Assembly: GCA_034189165.1 (NCBI GenBank)
Contig: JAXHVN010000040.1
Location: 20,737 to 84,736 of the forward strand
From: JAASSS01 sp021767745
GTDB taxonomy: Bacteria; Pseudomonadota; Gammaproteobacteria; UBA5335
DNA: 64,000 nucleotides
Direction of reading: 5' to 3'
Shown here piece after piece: positions 62,093 to 64,000 of the stretch. A program made the translations under genes and the position numbers. Position 1 is the first letter of the stretch; the number at the start of each line of letters is the position of its first letter. Below the pieces are notes generated by a model. It saw only the letters and a list, made by a program, of their open reading frames with translations. It was not told the DNA's origin and made no database searches.

Positions 62093-62114
62093 CGAATGCG
62101 AATCCATCTCATTT
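62093..62114. promoter_or_regulatory. Fur-like iron box upstream of exbB
   Basis: AATGCGAATCCATCTCATT (62095-62113) matches 15 of 19 positions of the box between the FTR1 and FNR-like genes, with the first ten bases identical. It is AT-rich relative to its surroundings and lies 42 bases before the exbB ATG, in a position to cover the promoter. Confidence 0.7.
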
Positions 62115-62154
62115 AACCTGACCTCGCGCACCTGTTCCGCCTGCCGGAGTACCC

Positions 62155-62895
62155 ATGGACGAGATCTCTCCCACCGCCGCGGCCGCCGATGCTTCCCCGC
62201 TGGCCGAGCTGCTCGCCGCCGGCGGGCCGGTGGTCGCCATCCTGCTGGGGATCTCGATCCTGAGCATGGCGCTGATCCTGCTGAAGCTCTGGCAGTACGG
62301 CCGCCTGCTCGGCGGCCACGGCGAGGTCGAAGCGGCGCTGGCGCAGTGGCGGCAGGGCCAGGGCGAGGCCGCCTGCGCGCGGCTCGGCGACAGCCGCAAG
62401 GCGCTGGCGCGGCCGGTGGCCGTGGCACTGGCGTGGCGGCAGGCCGGCCGCGACCCGGCGCTGGCGCGCGAAGAGGCCGCGCGCGTGGCGCTGCTGGAGC
62501 TCGATGGTCTGCGCGGCCACCTGCGCCTGCTCGAACTGGTGGGCGCGCTGAGTCCGCTGCTGGGGCTGCTGGGCACCGTGCTGGGCATGATCACCGCCTT
62601 CCAGGCCCTGCAGAACGCCGGCGCGCAGGTCGATCCGGCGCTGCTGTCCGGCGGTATCTGGGAGGCACTGCTGACCACCGCCGTCGGCCTGATCGTCGGC
62701 ATTCCCGCGGTCGCCGCCGCGCAGCTGTTCGACCGCCTCGTCGAGCGCCAGCGCATCGCCATGGAAAGCGCCCTGACGCAGGTGTTCACCGCGCCGGCCG
62801 CGGTGGCCTCGCCGCCCGAAACGACCGATCGCGCCGCCTGGCCGGCGCGCCAGGCGACCGCACCCGAGGCTGCGGCCCTGGTTCATGCTTCTTGA
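62155..62895 (+). CDS. exbB: ExbB-type proton channel subunit (MotA/TolQ/ExbB)
   Basis: A 246-residue inner-membrane protein with three hydrophobic segments: VVAILLGISILSMALILLKLW (about 25-45), LVGALSPLLGLLGTVLGMITAF (about 128-150) and LLTTAVGLIVGIPAVAAAQLF (about 176-196). The second and third contain the Thr/Gly-rich channel faces of the family. It forms the ExbB pentamer around ExbD that powers TonB. It is first in exbB-exbD-exbD-tonB, overlapped by exbD (11 bases), behind a Fur-like box. The last 30 residues are Ala/Pro/Thr-rich and dispensable-looking. Confidence 0.93.
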   Translation: MDEISPTAAAADASPLAELLAAGGPVVAILLGISILSMALILLKLWQYGRLLGGHGEVEAALAQWRQGQGEAACARLGDSRKALARPVAVALAWRQAGRDPALAREEAARVALLELDGLRGHLRLLELVGALSPLLGLLGTVLGMITAFQALQNAGAQVDPALLSGGIWEALLTTAVGLIVGIPAVAAAQLFDRLVERQRIAMESALTQVFTAPAAVASPPETTDRAAWPARQATAPEAAALVHAS

Positions 62896-63289
62896 GGCGC
62901 CCCGGCGGCGACCGCTGCTGATCAGCCTGACGCCGCTGATCGATGTGGTGTTCATCCTGCTGGTGTTCTTCATGCTGGTGTCCAACCTGACCCAGTGGCG
63001 CAGCTTTCCGCTCGCCACCGGCAGTGGCGCTGCCGGCGCCTCGGACCGCGGCATGATCGCCTTCCTGCAGCCGGACGGGACGGCGCGCCTGGGCGAGCGA
63101 ACGTTGGCACCGGCCGCCCTGGCCGAGGCCGTCGTGCAGGCACGGCGCCAGCAGCCGGACCAGCCGCTGGCCGTGGTGCCGGAGACGCAGACGGCCGTCA
63201 CCCAGGTGGTGCGCCTGCTGGATGCGCTCGCGGCGGCAGGTGTCGAGGATGTCCGCCTGCTGCGCCGCCAGACGCCGGCGGCGGACTGA
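62885..63289 (+). CDS. exbD: ExbD-type proton channel subunit, first copy (Asp present)
   Basis: A 134-residue protein with one N-terminal membrane helix and a periplasmic domain. The helix reads LTPLIDVVFILLVFFMLVS with the proton-carrying D20, the residue equivalent to E. coli ExbD Asp25. The periplasmic part (VRLLDALAAAGVEDVRLL) has the usual fold. It should be an active motor subunit. It overlaps exbB and is followed after 3 bases by a second exbD. Confidence 0.93.
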   Translation: MLLEAPRRRPLLISLTPLIDVVFILLVFFMLVSNLTQWRSFPLATGSGAAGASDRGMIAFLQPDGTARLGERTLAPAALAEAVVQARRQQPDQPLAVVPETQTAVTQVVRLLDALAAAGVEDVRLLRRQTPAAD

Positions 63290-63292
63290 TCC

Positions 63293-63685
63293 ATGCGCCT
63301 GCCCGACGCCTCACACCGCGTGTCCGAGCCGGACCTGACGCCGCTGATCAACATCGTGTTCCTGCTGCTGATCTTCTTCATGATCGCCGGCACCCTGGCG
63401 GCCCGCGATGCCCTCACCATCACCCCGGCCGCCGCGGTGCATGGCGACAGCGCGCGGCCCGCCCGCAGCCTGGTGATCGGAGCGGACGGCGCCCTGGCGC
63501 TGGATGGGCAGCCGCTGAGCTTGGCGCAGGCGCGGGCCCGGCTCGATGATGCCGAGCGGCCGGGCGTGCTGTTCGTGAAGCCGGACCGGGCGCTGCCGGC
63601 AGCCACGCTGCTGGAGATCCTCGGCGAGCTGAACACGGCCGGAGACGGCCTGCGCGTCGAGCTGCTCGCCCGCCGGGAATCGTGA
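63293..63685 (+). CDS. ExbD-type subunit, second copy (Asp replaced by Asn)
   Basis: A 130-residue ExbD paralogue. The helix LTPLINIVFLLLIFFMIAG has N20 where the first copy has D20, so it cannot relay protons in the standard way. The periplasmic domain (LLEILGELNTAGDGLRVELLARRES) is otherwise complete. ExbD works as a dimer in the ExbB ring, so a D/N heterodimer with the first copy is plausible. Its stop overlaps the tonB GTG (GTGA). Confidence 0.92.
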   Translation: MRLPDASHRVSEPDLTPLINIVFLLLIFFMIAGTLAARDALTITPAAAVHGDSARPARSLVIGADGALALDGQPLSLAQARARLDDAERPGVLFVKPDRALPAATLLEILGELNTAGDGLRVELLARRES

Positions 63686-64000
63686 GCGCCCTGCCTGTCA
63701 CGGCCTCGCCCTCGCCAGGCCGGCCCTCCCCGCTGGCCTGGGCAGTTGCGCTCGGCCTCGCCCTCGTCCTGCATGCGACGCTGATCGGCATCCGCTGGCC
63801 GCAGACGGCGCCACCGACGCTCGATAGCGGTGGCGGCTCGCTCAACGTCAGCCTGGGAACCTACAGCCCCGGCGTGGCCGAACCCGTCGCTGAACCCGTC
63901 GCTGAACCCGTCGCTGAACCCGTCGCTGAACCCGTCGCTGAACCCGTCGCTGAACCCGTCGCTGAACCCGTCGCTGAACCCGTCGCTGAACCCGTCGCTG
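63682..64000 (+). CDS. tonB: TonB protein, N-terminal part (3' end outside window)
   Basis: About 106 residues are visible. A membrane helix (WAVALGLALVLHATLIGI, about 20-37) contains the His that TonB uses to couple to ExbB/ExbD. A short Gly/Ser stretch follows, then from codon 67 a perfect EPVA repeat (gaacccgtcgct, ten full copies before the edge) that forms the proline-rich periplasm-spanning spacer. The C-terminal receptor-binding domain lies beyond the window. The GTG start overlaps the second exbD stop. Expected to energise TonB-dependent siderophore receptors under Fur control. Confidence 0.88.
   Translation, partial: MSALPVTASPSPGRPSPLAWAVALGLALVLHATLIGIRWPQTAPPTLDSGGGSLNVSLGTYSPGVAEPVAEPVAEPVAEPVAEPVAEPVAEPVAEPVAEPVAEPVA
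63880..63999 (+). repeat. Perfect 12-bp tandem repeat (10 copies in view) inside tonB
   Basis: The unit GAACCCGTCGCT is repeated ten times without a single difference and continues past the window edge. Because 12 is a multiple of 3, gain or loss of units keeps the frame and only changes the length of the TonB spacer by four residues each. Confidence 0.97.

Noticed and set aside
63880..63999. Short regular repeats considered as a CRISPR array
   Set aside because: The units are contiguous with no spacers and read in frame as EPVA inside tonB.

Overview
The window is a single, densely packed, very GC-rich chromosomal segment (roughly 70% G+C judged by eye) from a Gram-negative bacterium, most likely a Gammaproteobacterium. 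The support for this is LPS core genes (hldE, waaA, lpxL, heptosyltransferase), a recBCD operon in C-B-D order, type IV pilus ATPases followed by the Pseudomonas-like order pilT-yggS-proC-yggT-metX-metW-DUF4426, and ExbB/ExbD/TonB. No insertion sequence, prophage, integrase, CRISPR array or rRNA was seen. Genes are very often joined by 4-base stop/start overlaps (ATGA, GTGA, once TTGA), and this was used to choose many starts.

Layout. 1-1080: 3' end of a slipin, a tRNA-Ala(GGC)/tRNA-Glu(TTC) pair behind a near-consensus promoter, and a small unknown gene. 1185-4314: a cytochrome c/FTR1 iron permease fusion divergent from a ferredoxin-NADP reductase-like flavoprotein, with a Fur-like box between them. 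4342-13018: recC-recB-recD. 13302-16999: marR-emrA-emrB-usp efflux operon with a palindrome touching the marR start codon. 17104-19666: ettA and a DUF815 ATPase. 19718-23426: GH16-like hydrolase, zinc-ribbon metallopeptidase, cyclodeaminase-like protein, clan GH-A hydrolase. 23423-26405: ergothioneine genes egtD, egtC, egtB. 26792-30842 (minus): acyl-CoA synthetase, sulfotransferase, secreted lipase-like protein. 30968-34199 (minus): prmB-aroC-MFS operon. 34300-35737: psd and a small secreted protein behind a sigma-54-type promoter.

35826-38148 (minus): rfbA-rfbC-rfbD for dTDP-rhamnose. 38284-42162: SH3-domain protein, thiC, pcm, rhodanese. 42180-53650: LPS/surface-glycan locus (hldE, lpxL, waaA, two glycosyltransferases on minus; three related GT4 enzymes, an O-antigen-ligase-like protein and a sulfotransferase on plus). 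53654-56888 (minus): pilT, pilU and a third PilT-family ATPase. 56891-61448: yggS-proC-yggT-(tiny ORF)-metX-metW-DUF4426. 61480-61950: TerB-like protein. 62155-64000: Fur-boxed exbB-exbD-exbD-tonB, leaving the window inside a perfect 12-bp tandem repeat that encodes the TonB spacer.

Two themes join the parts. Iron: FTR1, the FNR-like enzyme and the Ton motor all sit by similar Fur-like boxes. Envelope: rhamnose nucleotide supply, LPS core synthesis, a sulfated-glycan candidate, phosphatidylethanolamine synthesis and pilus motors. The most unusual observations are an Asp-to-Asn change in one of two adjacent ExbD proteins, the perfect TonB minisatellite, the sigma-54-type promoter of an unknown secreted protein, a third retraction-type ATPase, and the marR promoter that appears leaderless.
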